Source: an uncultured Eubacteriales bacterium (GTDB lineage: Bacteria; Bacillota; Clostridia; Oscillospirales; CAG-272). Taken from it: DNA of 30,409 nt. Made by a program: the position numbers and the translations under genes. This document shows, piece by piece, positions 6,891 to 15,480 of the stretch. Each line of letters starts with the position of its first letter. Positions within the stretch are counted from its first letter, which is position 1. Location of the stretch: the NCBI GenBank assembly GCA_934401725.1, contig CAKRSS010000024.1, positions 1-30,409 on the forward strand. Reading direction: 5' to 3'. The notes below the pieces were generated by a model. That model searched no databases. It had not been told where the DNA came from and saw only the letters and a list, made by a program, of their open reading frames with translations.

Positions 6891-8210
6891 TCACTCCTTC
6901 ACGAATTCGGAGTAGATTGCTTTCAGCGCGACGGGGAAGTCTTCCTCTTCGACGCCGATGATGATGTTGAGCTCGCAGGAGCCCTGGTCGATCATGCGGA
7001 TATTGACGCCGGCGTCCGAAATGGAATTGAATATGCGTGCGGCCACACCGCGCGCCTTGACCATTCCGCGTCCGACGACGGCGATGAGCGCGAGCCCATC
7101 GTCTATCGTGACGCTGTCGGCGTGGGTCATGCGGTTGAGCTGACTGAGCAGACGCTCTCGCTTGCCCTCGAGCGAGCTCGACGACACAATAACACTCATT
7201 GTGTCGATACCTGACGGCACGTGCTCGAACGAAACGTCGTTGTCCTCGAACACCTCGAGCACGCGACGGACAAAGCCTATCTCGGAGTTCATCATGTCCT
7301 TGATGATGGTGATGACCGAGAAACCATGCTTGCCCGCAATGCCCGTGATAACGCGCTCGCGGTCGTAGCTCGGACAGTCGGCGACAATCATGGTGCCGCG
7401 GTCGTCCGGCGCGTTGGTGTTGCGTATGTTGATGGGAATTCCCGCGTGACGAACCGGGAATATCGCGTCCTCGTGCAGCACGGTCGCGCCCATGTAGGAC
7501 AGCTCGCGCAGCTCGCGGTAGGTGATAGTGTCAATGACGCGCGGACTCTTGACTATGCGCGGGTCTGCCATCATGAAGCCGGAAACGTCGGTCCAGTTCT
7601 CGTACAGATCGGCGTCGGAGGCGCGGGCGACTATCGAGCCCGTGACGTCCGAGCCGCCGCGCGAGAACGTCTTGATGGTGCCGTTGGGCATGCAGCCGTA
7701 GAAGCCGGGGATGACGGCGGCCGTGTGCCGCGCCAGCTCGGCACGCAGCACCTCGTCGGTCTTGCGCTCGTCAAAGGTGCCGTCGTCCTTGAAGAATATC
7801 ACGCTCTCGGCGTCGATAAAGTCGTAGCCGAGGTATTTTGCGAGAATGAGACCGTTGACGTACTCGCCACGGCTCGCGGCAAAGTCGCGTCCGGAGTGGT
7901 GCAGCAGGGCGTTTTTGATGTAGTCAAACTCGCCGCCAAGATCGAAGGTCATGCCAAGCTCTGCGATTATGCCCTCGAACCTGTCCACTATCTTCTGGTA
8001 CGTCTCGGTTATATCGCGACCCGCACGCGCCTCCTCGTAACAGGCGTACAGCAGGTCGGTCACCTTCACGTCGTCGGAAAAACGCTTGCCCGGCGCTGAG
8101 GGAATGACAAACCGCCGCGTGGGATCGGCCTTGATTATGGAGGCCACCTGACGGAAATGTATCGCGTCCGCCAGCGAGGAGCCCCCGAATTTTACTACCT
8201 TGAGTGACAT
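6891..8210 (-). CDS. lysC: Aspartate kinase
   Basis: A 439-residue monofunctional aspartokinase, catalysing the first step to lysine, threonine, methionine and diaminopimelate. The catalytic domain opens with VKFGGSSL (residues 6-13) and contains VIPGFYG and the SRGGSDVTGS nucleotide-binding loop. Two C-terminal ACT domains follow, with GFSVITIIKDMMNSEIGFVRRVLEVFEDNDVSFEH split across the first; these usually bind the feedback amino acid. The ATG at 8210 is preceded by AAGGAG and gives the family N-terminus; the upstream in-frame ATG at 8270 overlaps the promoter. It stands alone, transcribed divergently from the lipoprotein at 8442. Confidence 0.94.
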   Translation of the reverse strand: MSLKVVKFGGSSLADAIHFRQVASIIKADPTRRFVIPSAPGKRFSDDVKVTDLLYACYEEARAGRDITETYQKIVDRFEGIIAELGMTFDLGGEFDYIKNALLHHSGRDFAASRGEYVNGLILAKYLGYDFIDAESVIFFKDDGTFDERKTDEVLRAELARHTAAVIPGFYGCMPNGTIKTFSRGGSDVTGSIVARASDADLYENWTDVSGFMMADPRIVKSPRVIDTITYRELRELSYMGATVLHEDAIFPVRHAGIPINIRNTNAPDDRGTMIVADCPSYDRERVITGIAGKHGFSVITIIKDMMNSEIGFVRRVLEVFEDNDVSFEHVPSGIDTMSVIVSSSSLEGKRERLLSQLNRMTHADSVTIDDGLALIAVVGRGMVKARGVAARIFNSISDAGVNIRMIDQGSCELNIIIGVEEEDFPVALKAIYSEFVKE

Positions 8211-8241
8211 TATATGCTCCTTAACATGTAAATATGATACT

Positions 8242-8270
8242 ATTATAATTATAGCGCGCGTCCCTGTCAA
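8242..8270 (-). promoter_or_regulatory. Consensus sigma-A promoter of lysC
   Basis: Minus-strand TTGACA (8265-8270), 17-base spacer, TATAAT (8242-8247): a perfect match to consensus. The leader is only about 25 bases, so no lysine riboswitch is present. Confidence 0.92.
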
Positions 8271-8379
8271 GTGCTATCGAAAACATTCGAAAAAAAGCAG
8301 ACGCGCGCGCAGCCTGTCGGGCTTTGGCGTCGTGCAATTCCACCAAAAAGCAGGTCGGAGATTTGTGTGTTCTTCATAA

Positions 8380-8408
8380 TTGACGTTAGCCTGTAAACAC
8401 GGTAAAAT
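8380..8408 (+). promoter_or_regulatory. Promoter of the lipoprotein gene at 8442
   Basis: TTGACG (8380-8385), 17-base spacer, TAAAAT (8403-8408). Confidence 0.78.
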
Positions 8409-8441
8409 AATAGTGGAAAATAATTATTGGAGGTTAATACT

Positions 8442-8927
8442 ATGCTTTTTACAAAACAGCCTATGAAAAAACGCATTTTCATCGCGGTGATAATGCTTTC
8501 CACTGCCCTTCTCTGCCTCACCTCCTGCGCCGCGTCGGACAAGCCCTCCGGGCGCACACCCTACCGGCCCTTTGAAGAATGCACCGAGGAAAACGTCACT
8601 ACGATCATACTGACCGGCCACCCCTTCTCCGGCGGGCACGCGTATATACTGGACGACCATGAGCAGAATGCCGCCGTCGCGCTGCTGCAACGAATCGAGT
8701 CGTCCGTCACCGCCGAGGAGGCCTACGACGGAGGGGCCGAATGGTCGATTTTAATCGTGATGAAGGACGGCACCTGCCGTGTCATGTCCGAGCTGCCGGA
8801 GGCGGATCGACTCGGCATGGCGGACGATTATTACTGCACCGTCGACGCGTCGCTCCACGCGGAAATCTCCGAATTTTTCACGTCAATCGCAGCCGAGCAG
8901 GGGCTCATCAACGAGCTCAGGAGCTGA
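8442..8927 (+). CDS. Lipoprotein of unknown function
   Basis: A 161-residue protein with a lipoprotein signal peptide: charged KKR, a hydrophobic stretch, then the lipobox LTSC with Cys29 as the lipid-anchored residue. The mature part is acidic and of mixed helix/strand appearance (TIILTGHPFSGGHAYILDD, EWSILIVMKDGTCRVMSELP) and does not match a family I can name. The start at 8442 follows TTGGAGG; MKKR at 8463 is a possible later start but has no ribosome binding site. It has its own promoter and terminator and is therefore probably a single-gene unit. Confidence 0.8.
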   Translation: MLFTKQPMKKRIFIAVIMLSTALLCLTSCAASDKPSGRTPYRPFEECTEENVTTIILTGHPFSGGHAYILDDHEQNAAVALLQRIESSVTAEEAYDGGAEWSILIVMKDGTCRVMSELPEADRLGMADDYYCTVDASLHAEISEFFTSIAAEQGLINELRS

Positions 8928-8953
8928 AAAAACGTAATAAAATCGCGCCTCCC

Positions 8954-8996
8954 ATCCCCCGCGGGCCGCAACGGCGGCCTGCGGGGGATTTTTGTT
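8954..8996 (+). terminator. Rho-independent terminator
   Basis: ATCCCCCGC...GGCCGC pairs with GCGGCC...GCGGGGGAT, followed by TTTTTGTT. It closes the lipoprotein unit. Confidence 0.88.
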
Positions 8997-9049
8997 GTCG
9001 GAAAAAGCAATTCCCGCTCCCTCCCCACCCGTTTTTTGAAAAATAACAG

Positions 9050-9078
9050 TGGACAATCCGCGCAAGATGTGGTACAAT
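9050..9078 (+). promoter_or_regulatory. Promoter of the ten-gene run
   Basis: TGGACA (9050-9055), 17-base spacer, TACAAT (9073-9078). It is the only good promoter I see before ispF, with gene gaps of 35 bases or less after it. Confidence 0.72.
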
Positions 9079-9111
9079 AATGTGTTAAGAAATGAATTGC
9101 GAGGCCTGAAT

Positions 9112-9729
9112 ATGAAAATACTCCGGATAAGCCCCGATTCGTGGGGCTCGAACTGCTATCTGACGGTGAGCGGGCACGAGGCGTATGTCATCGACCCGAG
9201 TCCGTCCGTCGACGCGATCGTCAGAATGGCGGAGCAGAACGACGCCCTGATAGTCGGAATTATCCTGACCCACGGTCACTTTGACCACGTCATTTCAGCT
9301 GAGGGGCTGCACAAAGCGACCGGTGCGCCGGTCATGATACACCGTGACGACGCCGAAGCGCTCGGTGATCCGGTGCGCAACGCCTACATGAGCTTTTTCG
9401 GCGAGGAGCGCCGCTTCGCCCCGGCAGACCGCCTGCTCGACGACGGCGAGGTTCTTCCGCTCGGGGACGAAAAGCTGACCGTCCTGCACACGCCCGGACA
9501 CACGCCGGGCTGCATCTGCCTTGTCTGCGACGACTTCATCATCACGGGCGACACGCTGTTTGCAAGCGGCTTCGGCCGCGTCGATCTCGCAGGCGGCAGC
9601 CTGCACAGCATGAAGGAGTCGCTCAAAAAGCTCAATGCGCTCGACCATTCCCTTCCCATCTACCCCGGCCACAACGAACCGTCCACCCTCGGCGAGGCGC
9701 TCGCCGGAATACGCTTTCTAAGGGGCTGA
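9112..9729 (+). CDS. MBL-fold metallo-hydrolase (glyoxalase II-like)
   Basis: A 205-residue metallo-beta-lactamase-fold hydrolase. The metal-binding motif THGHFDH gives His54, His56, Asp58 and His59; further ligands are the His in TPGHTPG, the Asp in GDTLF and the His in YPGHNE. The family includes hydroxyacylglutathione hydrolases and many uncharacterised thioester hydrolases; the exact substrate cannot be read from the sequence. The start at 9112 follows GCGAGG; the in-frame GTG at 9049 would overlap the promoter. It is the first gene of the run leading into gltX, 35 bases downstream. Confidence 0.9.
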   Translation: MKILRISPDSWGSNCYLTVSGHEAYVIDPSPSVDAIVRMAEQNDALIVGIILTHGHFDHVISAEGLHKATGAPVMIHRDDAEALGDPVRNAYMSFFGEERRFAPADRLLDDGEVLPLGDEKLTVLHTPGHTPGCICLVCDDFIITGDTLFASGFGRVDLAGGSLHSMKESLKKLNALDHSLPIYPGHNEPSTLGEALAGIRFLRG

Positions 9730-9764
9730 AGCTCCTCCAAATATCAAGAAGGAACAACAAAACT

Positions 9765-11450
9765 ATGGACTACAATTATCTTGCCGAGCTCCTGTTCCCG
9801 AATGTCACCGAAACACCCGAGGACATGGAGCGCAAATATCCACCGCGACAGCTTCCCGAGGGCGCTAAGGTCATGCGCTTCGCCCCCAGCCCCACAGGCT
9901 ACGTCCACTTTGGCGGCCTGCTGCCCACCACGACGGGCGAGCGCCTTGCTCACCAGTCGGGCGGCGTGTTCTACCTGCGCATCGAGGACACCGACGCTCA
10001 GCGCGAGGTTCCCGGAGCCGCAGAGGCACTTATAACCACGCTCGCCAAGTACGGCATACATTTCGACGAGGGCGCCGCGCTCGACGAGAACGGCAAAATC
10101 TGCGACAAGGGCGCATACGGCCCCTACAAGCAGAGCCTGCGCGGACCTATATACCACGTTTTCGCCAAGGACCTCGTCCGCCGCGGACTGGCGTACCCCT
10201 GCTTCTGCACCGAGGAGGAGCTTGAAGCCATTCAGGCCGCCGACAAAAAGCAGGAGCTCAAAAACACCAACTGGCAGGAGGAGGCCGAGCGCCGCCGCGA
10301 GCAGACGCTGCGCGCGCGTCAGATAACCATCGAGGATGTCGAGAGCAACCTCAAGGCCGGCAATCCCTTCGTCCTGCGCATTCTCTCGGACGGCGACCCG
10401 GCAAAAAAGACCAAGTTCGTCGACCTTGTCAAGGGCACGCTCGAGATTCCAGAGAACGACGAGGATTTCGTCCTTCTGAAGTCGGACGGAATTCCCACCT
10501 ACCACTTCGCCCACGCCGTCGACGACCACCTCATGGGCACCACGCACGTCATACGCGGCGAGGAGTGGCTGCCGAGCGTCGCAAAGCACATACAGCTGTT
10601 CCGCTACCTCGGATTCCGGCTGCCGAAATACATGCACATAGCGCAGATCATGCGGCTTGACGAGAACGGCAACAAAAAGAAGCTGTCCAAGCGCGACATG
10701 GGCGCGAACGTGTCGGATTACTCGCGCCTCGGCTATGCGCCCGAGTGCGTCTGCGAGTACATCATGACGCTGCTCAACTCCAACTACGAGGAGTGGCACA
10801 TGCAGAACCCCGACAAGCCCTACACCGACTTCCCCTTCAGCATCAAAAAGATGAGCGCGTCGGGCTGTCTGTTTGACGCAGTCAAGCTCAACGACGTCTC
10901 GCGCAACGTGCTCGCGCACATGACGACCGAGCAGGTCTACGCCGGGCTGCACGGCTGGGCGGTCGAATTCGACCCCGAGTACGCCGCAGTGCTCGACGCC
11001 GACCCCGAGACGGCCAAGGCCATCATCTCCATAGGCCGCGGCGGCAAAAAGCCGCGCAAGGACTACGGCACATGGGTCGAGCTCAAGCAGTATTCGGCGC
11101 TGTTCTACGATAAATACTTCGCCGTCACCGACGCCTACCCCGAGACGGCTGACCGCGCCGACATAAAGCGCGCTCTCGAGGCCTTCCTCGCCTCCTACTC
11201 GCCCGCAGACGACCAGGACGTCTGGTTCGACAAAATCAAGGCCATCGCCGACTCCATGGGCTACGCCTCCGACATGAAGGCCTACAAGGCCGACCCCTCC
11301 GCCTTCCGCGGCAGCGTGGCGGACGTCAGCATGTTTCTGCGCGTTGCCGTCACCGGGCGGCTCAATTCTCCGGACATGTACACTGTGATGAACATTCTCG
11401 GTGAGTCCCGCGTCCGCGCAAGAATTTCCGATATGCTTAAAACACTCTGA
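9765..11450 (+). CDS. gltX: Glutamyl-tRNA synthetase
   Basis: A 561-residue class I synthetase, longer than the ~470-485 residues of standard bacterial GluRS. The first ATP-binding signature is PSPTGYVHFGG, where HFGG (from His48) stands in place of HIGH/HIGG; the second is KLSKRD (residues 306-311). IEDTD and CFCTEEEL are also typical. There is an extension of about 35 residues before the Rossmann core and extra sequence around NSNYEEWHMQNPDKPYTDFP, as in a clostridial subgroup of GluRS. The start follows AAGGA. It is followed 17 bases later by glnS. Confidence 0.93.
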   Translation: MDYNYLAELLFPNVTETPEDMERKYPPRQLPEGAKVMRFAPSPTGYVHFGGLLPTTTGERLAHQSGGVFYLRIEDTDAQREVPGAAEALITTLAKYGIHFDEGAALDENGKICDKGAYGPYKQSLRGPIYHVFAKDLVRRGLAYPCFCTEEELEAIQAADKKQELKNTNWQEEAERRREQTLRARQITIEDVESNLKAGNPFVLRILSDGDPAKKTKFVDLVKGTLEIPENDEDFVLLKSDGIPTYHFAHAVDDHLMGTTHVIRGEEWLPSVAKHIQLFRYLGFRLPKYMHIAQIMRLDENGNKKKLSKRDMGANVSDYSRLGYAPECVCEYIMTLLNSNYEEWHMQNPDKPYTDFPFSIKKMSASGCLFDAVKLNDVSRNVLAHMTTEQVYAGLHGWAVEFDPEYAAVLDADPETAKAIISIGRGGKKPRKDYGTWVELKQYSALFYDKYFAVTDAYPETADRADIKRALEAFLASYSPADDQDVWFDKIKAIADSMGYASDMKAYKADPSAFRGSVADVSMFLRVAVTGRLNSPDMYTVMNILGESRVRARISDMLKTL

Positions 11451-11467
11451 AAAAGGATGATAATAAT

Positions 11468-13120
11468 ATGGAAAGCAGCAACTTCATTCACGACATAATA
11501 AACCGCGAAATAGCCGACGGCAAGTACCGTCCGGAAGAGATTCACACCCGCTTCCCTCCCGAGCCCAACGGCTACCTTCACATCGGCCACTGCAAGGCGC
11601 TCATCATCGACTTCGGCACCGCGGCCAAGTACGGCGGCAAGTGCAACCTCCGTATGGACGACACCAACCCCGCCAAGGAGGACACCGAGTTCGTCGACGC
11701 CATCAAGGAGGACATTCACTGGCTGGGCTTCGACTGGGGCGACCGCTTCTTCTACGGCTCGGACTATTTCGAGCAGGACTACGAGTACGCAGTCGAGCTC
11801 ATCAAAAAGGGGCTGGCGTACGTCTGTGAGCTGAGCGCCGAGCAGTTCCGCGACAAGGCCTATTGCGGCGACCTGACCCATCCGGCCGTCTCCCCCTGGC
11901 GCGACCGCCCCATCGAGGAAAGCCTCGACCTGTTCGCACGCATGAGAGCGGGCGAGTTCCCCGAGGGAAAATACACGCTGCGCGCCAAGATTGACCTCGC
12001 GTCGGGCAACTTCTGCATGCGCGACCCCGTCATCTACCGCATACGCTATATCGATCACCACCGTCAGCACAACAAGTGGTGCATCTTCCCCATGTACGAC
12101 TTCGCGCACCCCATTCAGGACGCCATCGAGGGCATCACGCACTCGCTCTGCTCGCTTGAGTACGAGATTCACCGTCCGCTCTACGACTGGGTCATCGACA
12201 ACGTCAGCGTGCCCTGCAAGCCGCGCCAGATCGAGTTCGCGCGCCTCAATATTACAAACACCGTGCTTTCCAAGCGTTATCTGCGCTACCTCGTCGAGAA
12301 CAACATCGTCGACGGCTGGGACGACCCCCGTATGCCCACGCTGTGCGGTCTGCGCCGCCGCGGCTACACGCCCGAGTCGATACTCGACTTCTGCCAGCGC
12401 ATAGGCGTCTCCAAGGAAAACAGCATGGTCGACATGAGCGTGCTCGAGCACTGCATCCGTGAGGATCTCAACGCGCGCGCGCCGCGCCGTGTGGCTGTTA
12501 TGAAGCCGCTGCGCGTCATTGTCGACAACTACCCCGAGGGCAAGACCGAGTATTTCGAGTTGCCCAACAACCCCGTAAACCCCGAGTCGGGCACGCGCAA
12601 GGTTCCCTTCTCGCGCGAGCTGTTCATCGACACCGACGACTTCGCTGAGGTCCCGCCTCCTAAGTTCTTCCGCCTCAAGCCCGACGGCGAGGTGCGTCTG
12701 ATGGGCGCTTATATCGTAAAGTTCGCCGGCATTGACCACAACGAGGACGGCAGCATCGCCGCCGTTCACGTCAACGCCGACCTCGAGACCGGCTGCGGAA
12801 TGCCCGCCGACGGACACAAGGTCAAGGGCACCATTCACTGGCTGTCCGCGCCCCACTCCATCAGCGCCGACGCCGTCCTCTACGACAGACTGTTCACCGA
12901 GGAGAACATGAACGACCTGCCCGAGGGCCGCGGCTACCTCGACTACCTCAATCCGAGCTCGGCCGTGCGCGTCGAGGGCATCCGCCTCGAGCCGTCGCTC
13001 GCAGACGCCGCCCCCGGCGACCGCTTCCAGTTCGTCCGCACCGGCTACTTCTGCGTCGACACCAAGACCCCCGGCGTGTTCAACCGCGTAGTAGGGCTCA
13101 AGGACAGCTTCAAGGCATAA
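11468..13120 (+). CDS. glnS: Glutaminyl-tRNA synthetase
   Basis: A 550-residue class I synthetase, similar in length to E. coli GlnRS (554). It shows RFPPEPNGYLHIGHCKA with HIGH at residues 38-41, LRMDDTNP, and VLSKR (266-270) as the KMSKS-type loop; the C-terminal half has the two beta-barrel anticodon-binding domains (FRLKPDGEVRLMGAY and later). A GlnRS is unusual in Firmicutes, most of which make Gln-tRNA by GatCAB. Its position after gltX suggests a discriminating GluRS/GlnRS pair in this organism (inference). Start ATG is preceded by AAAAGGATG. Confidence 0.96.
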   Translation: MESSNFIHDIINREIADGKYRPEEIHTRFPPEPNGYLHIGHCKALIIDFGTAAKYGGKCNLRMDDTNPAKEDTEFVDAIKEDIHWLGFDWGDRFFYGSDYFEQDYEYAVELIKKGLAYVCELSAEQFRDKAYCGDLTHPAVSPWRDRPIEESLDLFARMRAGEFPEGKYTLRAKIDLASGNFCMRDPVIYRIRYIDHHRQHNKWCIFPMYDFAHPIQDAIEGITHSLCSLEYEIHRPLYDWVIDNVSVPCKPRQIEFARLNITNTVLSKRYLRYLVENNIVDGWDDPRMPTLCGLRRRGYTPESILDFCQRIGVSKENSMVDMSVLEHCIREDLNARAPRRVAVMKPLRVIVDNYPEGKTEYFELPNNPVNPESGTRKVPFSRELFIDTDDFAEVPPPKFFRLKPDGEVRLMGAYIVKFAGIDHNEDGSIAAVHVNADLETGCGMPADGHKVKGTIHWLSAPHSISADAVLYDRLFTEENMNDLPEGRGYLDYLNPSSAVRVEGIRLEPSLADAAPGDRFQFVRTGYFCVDTKTPGVFNRVVGLKDSFKA

Positions 13121-13131
13121 GGAGGCCGCCC

Positions 13132-13425
13132 GTGACGCTCGAACAGGCACTTAAATTTCTCCCGTGGGTGTATTTTGCCGTAATATCGGTCGTGGCTATC
13201 GTCGTCACCTGCTACGACAAAATCGCCGCCAAGCACAATCCCCGCCACCGCACGCCCGAGGCGACGCTGCTGCTCATCTCGGCGCTCGGCGGCTCGGTCG
13301 CGATGTTCATAACCATGCAGATCATCCGCCACAAGACACTGCACAAAAAATTCATGATAGGCATTCCCGTCATATTCTTCATACAGGTGGCCATCGGCGT
13401 CGCGCTGGCGATTTACCTTAAGTAA
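13132..13425 (+). CDS. DUF1294 small membrane protein
   Basis: A 97-residue protein with about three membrane helices. The pattern YDKIAAK, RTPEATLLLISALGGSVAMF, MQIIRHKTLHKKFMIGIP is characteristic of DUF1294. The start is a GTG at 13132, seven bases after AAGGAGG; no suitable ATG lies nearby. It follows glnS by 11 bases. The function of the family is not known. Confidence 0.88.
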   Translation: MTLEQALKFLPWVYFAVISVVAIVVTCYDKIAAKHNPRHRTPEATLLLISALGGSVAMFITMQIIRHKTLHKKFMIGIPVIFFIQVAIGVALAIYLK

Positions 13426-13437
13426 GCGGAGGATAAA

Positions 13438-13764
13438 ATGGAAAAAGCCAAGATGGAACGCATAAGCGAGCTTACGCGCATATCGCGCGCGCGTCCGCTG
13501 ACCGACGCCGAAACCGAGGAGCGCGAGTTGCTTCGCGCCGAATATCTCCGCGACTTCCGCGCGTCCATGACGGGCATACTTGACAATTCCGTCATCGTAC
13601 GTCCTGACGGCAGCCGCGAGCGTGTGAGCGAGCGCAAAAAGTCTCCGGACAGCAGCGCGCACGCGGCGAAAGCGTCGGAAGCTGCGGAAGCGGCGGAAGA
13701 GGAAAGCGCTCCCGCCTCAGAAAAGTCCCCCGAAGACTCAAAAAAGGAAGGCCGGAACCAATGA
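13438..13764 (+). CDS. DUF896 (YnzC-family) protein with acidic Ala-rich tail
   Basis: A 108-residue cytoplasmic protein. Residues 1-60 match DUF896: a helical hairpin with KMERISELTRISRARPLTDAE, then ELLRAEYLRDFRASM and a short strand containing the ILDNSVIVRPDG motif. B. subtilis YnzC is 77 residues; here about 40 extra residues rich in Ala, Glu, Ser and Lys follow and are probably disordered. The ribosome binding site is GGAGG. Its stop overlaps the tsaE start (ATGA), so the two are translationally coupled. Role unknown. Confidence 0.85.
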   Translation: MEKAKMERISELTRISRARPLTDAETEERELLRAEYLRDFRASMTGILDNSVIVRPDGSRERVSERKKSPDSSAHAAKASEAAEAAEEESAPASEKSPEDSKKEGRNQ

Positions 13765-14222
13765 AGCTGCCCGTCGACACCCTGACCGCCTCACCCGCCG
13801 AGACCGAAGCGCTCGGCGGGGCGCTGGCGGAGCTTTTGCGCGACACGCGAGAGCTGCCGCGCTTTGTCGCGCTTTACGGCGACCTCGGCGTGGGCAAAAC
13901 GGCGTTTGTGCGCGGATTTACCGGCGCGCTCGCGCCCGCCGCACGCGTCAAATCCCCGACGTTCGCGCTCGTGCACGAGTACCCCGCCATGCCCGCGCCC
14001 GTCTTTCACTTCGACATGTACCGCATAACCGACGACGACGAGCTCTACTCCACCGGCTTCTACGACTACTTCCGCCGCGACGGCTTCATGCTCATCGAAT
14101 GGAGCGAAAACATACCCTTCGCCCTGCCCGACCGGTACATCCGCGTCGATATTTCAAAGACCGCGGCGACGCCTGACGAGCGGCGCGTCGTCATTCAACT
14201 GATTACAGGCCTCACGCGGTGA
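13761..14222 (+). CDS. tsaE: tRNA t6A biosynthesis ATPase TsaE
   Basis: A 153-residue P-loop ATPase that works with TsaB and TsaD to attach threonylcarbamoyl to A37 of ANN-decoding tRNAs. Walker A is GDLGVGKT (residues 40-47). KSPTFALVHEY, HFDMYRI and the LIEWSENI motif are diagnostic of TsaE. It starts inside the last codons of the DUF896 gene, after AAGGAAGG. tsaB follows 24 bases later; tsaD and the Sua5-type enzyme are not in the window. Confidence 0.95.
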   Translation: MKLPVDTLTASPAETEALGGALAELLRDTRELPRFVALYGDLGVGKTAFVRGFTGALAPAARVKSPTFALVHEYPAMPAPVFHFDMYRITDDDELYSTGFYDYFRRDGFMLIEWSENIPFALPDRYIRVDISKTAATPDERRVVIQLITGLTR

Positions 14223-14246
14223 TGCCTGCAAAAAACGAGGAGACAT

Positions 14247-15008
14247 ATGATAATTCTTGCTCTTGACAGCACCGCGACCACGGCCTCGGCCGCGCTGTGC
14301 CGTGACAGTCACCTGCTCGCCCTCACCACGCTCAACGGCGGACTGACACACAGCGAAACGCTGCTGCCCATCGTCGAGGAGCTGTTTAACCACACCGGCC
14401 TCACCGTCGCCGACGTCGACATGTTCGCCGTCTCGGCGGGTCCCGGCTCGTTCACCGGCGTGCGCATCGGCGCGGCGACGGTCAAGGGACTGGCCTTCGG
14501 TCGCGGCAAGCCCTGCGTGGGCGTGTCGTCGCTCGAGGCGCTCGCCCGCAACCTTATCGCCTGCGAGGGCATAATCTGCCCCGTCATGAACGCACGGCGC
14601 GAGCAGGTATACAACGCGCTGTTCGAAGCGCGCGACGGCGTTCTCACCCGTCTCTGCCCCGACCGGGCAATCGCGGTCGACGAGCTCTGCCGCGAGCTTG
14701 ACGGCGAGCAGCGCCCCATTTACGTCTGCGGCGACGGAGCGGAGCTCATGAGCGGCGTCCGCTCGCACCCCGTCCCCGACATGCTGATATGGCAGAACGC
14801 CTATTCGGTCGCCCGGTGCGCCCTTGAGACGTACAACACTATCGTCACTAGCGTCACTAGCGTCACCAACGTCACTGTCGTCGCCGGAATCACAGAAAGC
14901 GTCGGGCACATTGACACCGACCGCACGCTGTCCCCGACCTACCTGCGCATGCCGCAGGCCGAGCGCGAACGGCTCGAAAGACTCAAGCAAAAAGGAGATG
15001 CACAATAA
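14247..15008 (+). CDS. tsaB: tRNA t6A biosynthesis protein TsaB
   Basis: A 253-residue member of the ASKHA fold, the scaffold partner of TsaD. It opens with ILALDSTATTASAAL and contains the diagnostic SAGPGSFTGVRIGAATVKGLAF and PVMNARREQVYNALF segments. Near the C-terminus the repeat TSVTSVTNVT is encoded by a 9-base repeat unit (about 14845-14880), a likely slippage-made insertion in a surface loop. The ribosome binding site is GAGGAG. Slightly longer than the typical 220-240 residues because of that insertion and the tail. Confidence 0.93.
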   Translation: MIILALDSTATTASAALCRDSHLLALTTLNGGLTHSETLLPIVEELFNHTGLTVADVDMFAVSAGPGSFTGVRIGAATVKGLAFGRGKPCVGVSSLEALARNLIACEGIICPVMNARREQVYNALFEARDGVLTRLCPDRAIAVDELCRELDGEQRPIYVCGDGAELMSGVRSHPVPDMLIWQNAYSVARCALETYNTIVTSVTSVTNVTVVAGITESVGHIDTDRTLSPTYLRMPQAERERLERLKQKGDAQ

Positions 15009-15010
15009 TA

Positions 15011-15475
15011 ATGAACACAATTAAAAAAGTCGCCGTGGGCTCTGACCACGCCGGATTCGAATACAAAAACCGCCTCGCCGCCTACCTCCGCGAGCGCGGA
15101 TACGAGGTGACAGACGTCGGATGCGATTCCGAGGAGAGCTGCCACTACCCCATCTTCGCGCATCGTCTCTGCAGCCTGATTCAGGACGGCAAATGCGACG
15201 CCGGAATACTCATCTGCGGCACGGGCATCGGCATGTCCATCGCGGCGAACAAACACAAGGGCATACGCGCCGCCGCCTGCTCCGAGGCCTTCAGCGCCCG
15301 CCTCACCCGCGAGCACAACGACGCAAACGTGCTCTGCCTCGGTGCGCGCGTGATCGATTACCCGACCGCGCAGTCGCTCTCCGAGCTGTTCCTCACGACC
15401 GAATTTGTCGGCGGCAAGCACGCGACGCGTGTCGCCATGCTCGCCGACATAGAAAACGGCACCTTCAAAGAGTAA
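15011..15475 (+). CDS. rpiB: Ribose-5-phosphate isomerase B
   Basis: A 154-residue RpiB/LacAB-family enzyme interconverting ribose-5-P and ribulose-5-P. Visible are GSDHAGFEYK at the N-terminus, the catalytic Cys69 in LICGTGIGMSIAANK and EHNDANVLCLGARV. The start ATG lies two bases after the tsaB stop; its AAGGAG is inside the end of tsaB with a long spacing of about 13 bases. Together with rpe at 17196 it covers the non-oxidative pentose phosphate isomerisation steps. Confidence 0.95.
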   Translation: MNTIKKVAVGSDHAGFEYKNRLAAYLRERGYEVTDVGCDSEESCHYPIFAHRLCSLIQDGKCDAGILICGTGIGMSIAANKHKGIRAAACSEAFSARLTREHNDANVLCLGARVIDYPTAQSLSELFLTTEFVGGKHATRVAMLADIENGTFKE

Positions 15476-15480
15476 GCGCC

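Noticed and set aside
8211..8241. A lysine riboswitch before lysC
   Set aside because: The leader from the consensus promoter is only about 25 bases, too short for the L-box.
11282..13150. A 622-codon minus-strand open frame
   Set aside because: It is a codon-bias shadow of glnS, with no family motif and no start signal.
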